A stretch of 5,582 bases of DNA from Spirochaetaceae bacterium (GTDB taxonomy: Bacteria; Spirochaetota; Spirochaetia; Treponematales; Breznakiellaceae): the NCBI GenBank assembly GCA_031258615.1, contig JAIRMP010000244.1, positions 1 through 5,582 on the forward strand. Reading direction: 5' to 3'. Positions 5,175-5,582 of this stretch are shown piece after piece. How positions within the stretch are numbered: position 1 is the first letter of the stretch; each line of letters starts with the position of its first letter. The notes below the pieces were generated by a model. The model was not told the DNA's origin and ran no database searches. It was given only the letters and a program-made list of their open reading frames with translations. Both the position numbers and the translations under genes were made by a program.

Positions 5175-5211
5175 GGCGGCGGTTCGTTCACGAGCGTACC
5201 GCACAGCCGCC
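5175..5211. other. GC-rich stem-loop beyond the rpn-type gene
   Basis: GGCGGC (5175-5180) and GCCGCC (5206-5211) form a 6-bp stem. Additional short inner stems are GGT/ACC (5181-5183, 5198-5200) and TCG/CGA (5184-5186, 5191-5193). It sits 20 nt past the stop of the minus-strand gene at the right edge. No T-run follows immediately on that strand, so termination there is doubtful. Confidence 0.3.
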
Positions 5212-5231
5212 TGAACCTCATTTTAGGCCGC

Positions 5232-5582
5232 TTAAACGTTCTTCCTCAGCCGTTCATTTTCCTGCCTGAGCCGTTCAATCTCTTGCATAAACTGTTCATT
5301 TTTCTGCCTAAGGCCCTCACGCTCAGCTTCACCTATGGCTATGCCGTCAGTTTTACCTATGGATTCACCTTTGGTTATACCGTCAGCAAAGGCTTGTTCG
5401 CGTACATACTCCTCTCTCCCTCGCCTGTCCCGGCGCTCCTTTATCAGGTCATCAAAAAACGCCCTTACCTCGTCCACTATGTTTATTCGCCTTAGCTCCC
5501 TCACTATACCGCTTACCTGCGGGTAGCTCTTTGCCAACATATCCGCCTCCTCAACGCTGTTGCATTTAAAGCACTTTAAAAA
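5232..5582 (-). CDS. Rpn/PD-(D/E)XK nuclease transposase-like protein, C-terminal part (5' end outside window)
   Basis: The frame is open to the right edge, so the 116 residues seen are the C-terminal end of a longer protein; the internal ATG at 5540 is not a good start. The nuclease domain would lie outside. What is visible: a helical segment (EEADMLAKSYPQVSGIVREL, about 11-30) and a basic stretch (KERRDRRGR, 48-56). A glycine repeat with exact four-residue period follows (Gly68, 72, 76, 80, 84 in DGITKGESIGKTDGIAIG). The protein ends in a coiled coil at about 86-114 with a/d positions Asn95, Phe98, Ile102, Leu105, Asn109 and Leu112. A (K/E)GxxxGxxxG tail plus coiled coil is typical of Rpn family (PDDEXK_2, transposase_31-like) proteins, which are linked to RecA-independent recombination. 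Family call from the tail alone is moderate. It converges on metY, with the terminator at 4779-4830 between them. Confidence 0.62.
   Translation of the reverse strand, partial: FLKCFKCNSVEEADMLAKSYPQVSGIVRELRRINIVDEVRAFFDDLIKERRDRRGREEYVREQAFADGITKGESIGKTDGIAIGEAEREGLRQKNEQFMQEIERLRQENERLRKNV

Noticed and set aside
5283..5526. Plus-strand frames opposite the right-edge gene, rich in Ser/Phe/Tyr/Gly
   Set aside because: They are antisense translations of the glycine-repeat and coiled-coil region and have no independent support.

Overview
This window looks like bacterial chromosome of moderate to high G+C. The mix of genes (a bactofilin, a receiver-domain protein, argH, an O-acetylhomoserine sulfhydrylase and the tail of an Rpn/PD-(D/E)XK family protein) would suit a gut spirochaete of the Treponema type. 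That assignment is an impression from protein character. No rRNA or marker gene here fixes it.

Layout: bases 1-297 hold no intact gene. They carry two GC-rich stem-loops and a stretch that reads like the broken C-terminal end of a transposase. Next come three minus-strand genes packed as an operon, in transcription order: a receiver-domain protein (2957-2253), a bactofilin (2251-1706) and argininosuccinate lyase argH (1695-298). The gaps are 1 and 10 nt. A sigma70-like promoter (3042-3013) and an AGGGGGG ribosome binding site precede the first gene. Bases 2958-3296 are a divergent intergenic region with a large perfect palindrome (3124-3158) and a plus-strand promoter (perfect TTGACA at 3235). 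That promoter serves metY (3297-4583), which is complete and carries all its PLP residues.

Bases 4584-5231 have no clear gene. They hold a decayed minus-strand reading frame, a bidirectional intrinsic terminator (4779-4830), a possible 39-codon plus-strand ORF and a foldback, MITE-like element (about 5031-5170) with 18-bp imperfect terminal inverted repeats. The right edge carries the 3' part of a minus-strand gene. Its product has a 4-residue glycine repeat and a coiled-coil tail, typical of Rpn/PD-(D/E)XK transposase-like proteins.

How the genes work together: argH performs the last step of arginine synthesis and metY assimilates sulfide into homocysteine, so both flanks are amino-acid biosynthesis. 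The unusual part is the receiver-bactofilin pair upstream of argH. The receiver lacks the phosphoacceptor aspartate (Asn59 instead) and one acidic-pocket residue (His12), and it has a helical C-terminus in place of a DNA-binding domain. A phosphorylation-independent regulator or partner of a bactofilin scaffold is the most interesting hypothesis here, but it is inference. I see no CRISPR array, tRNA, rRNA, riboswitch or clear defence system.
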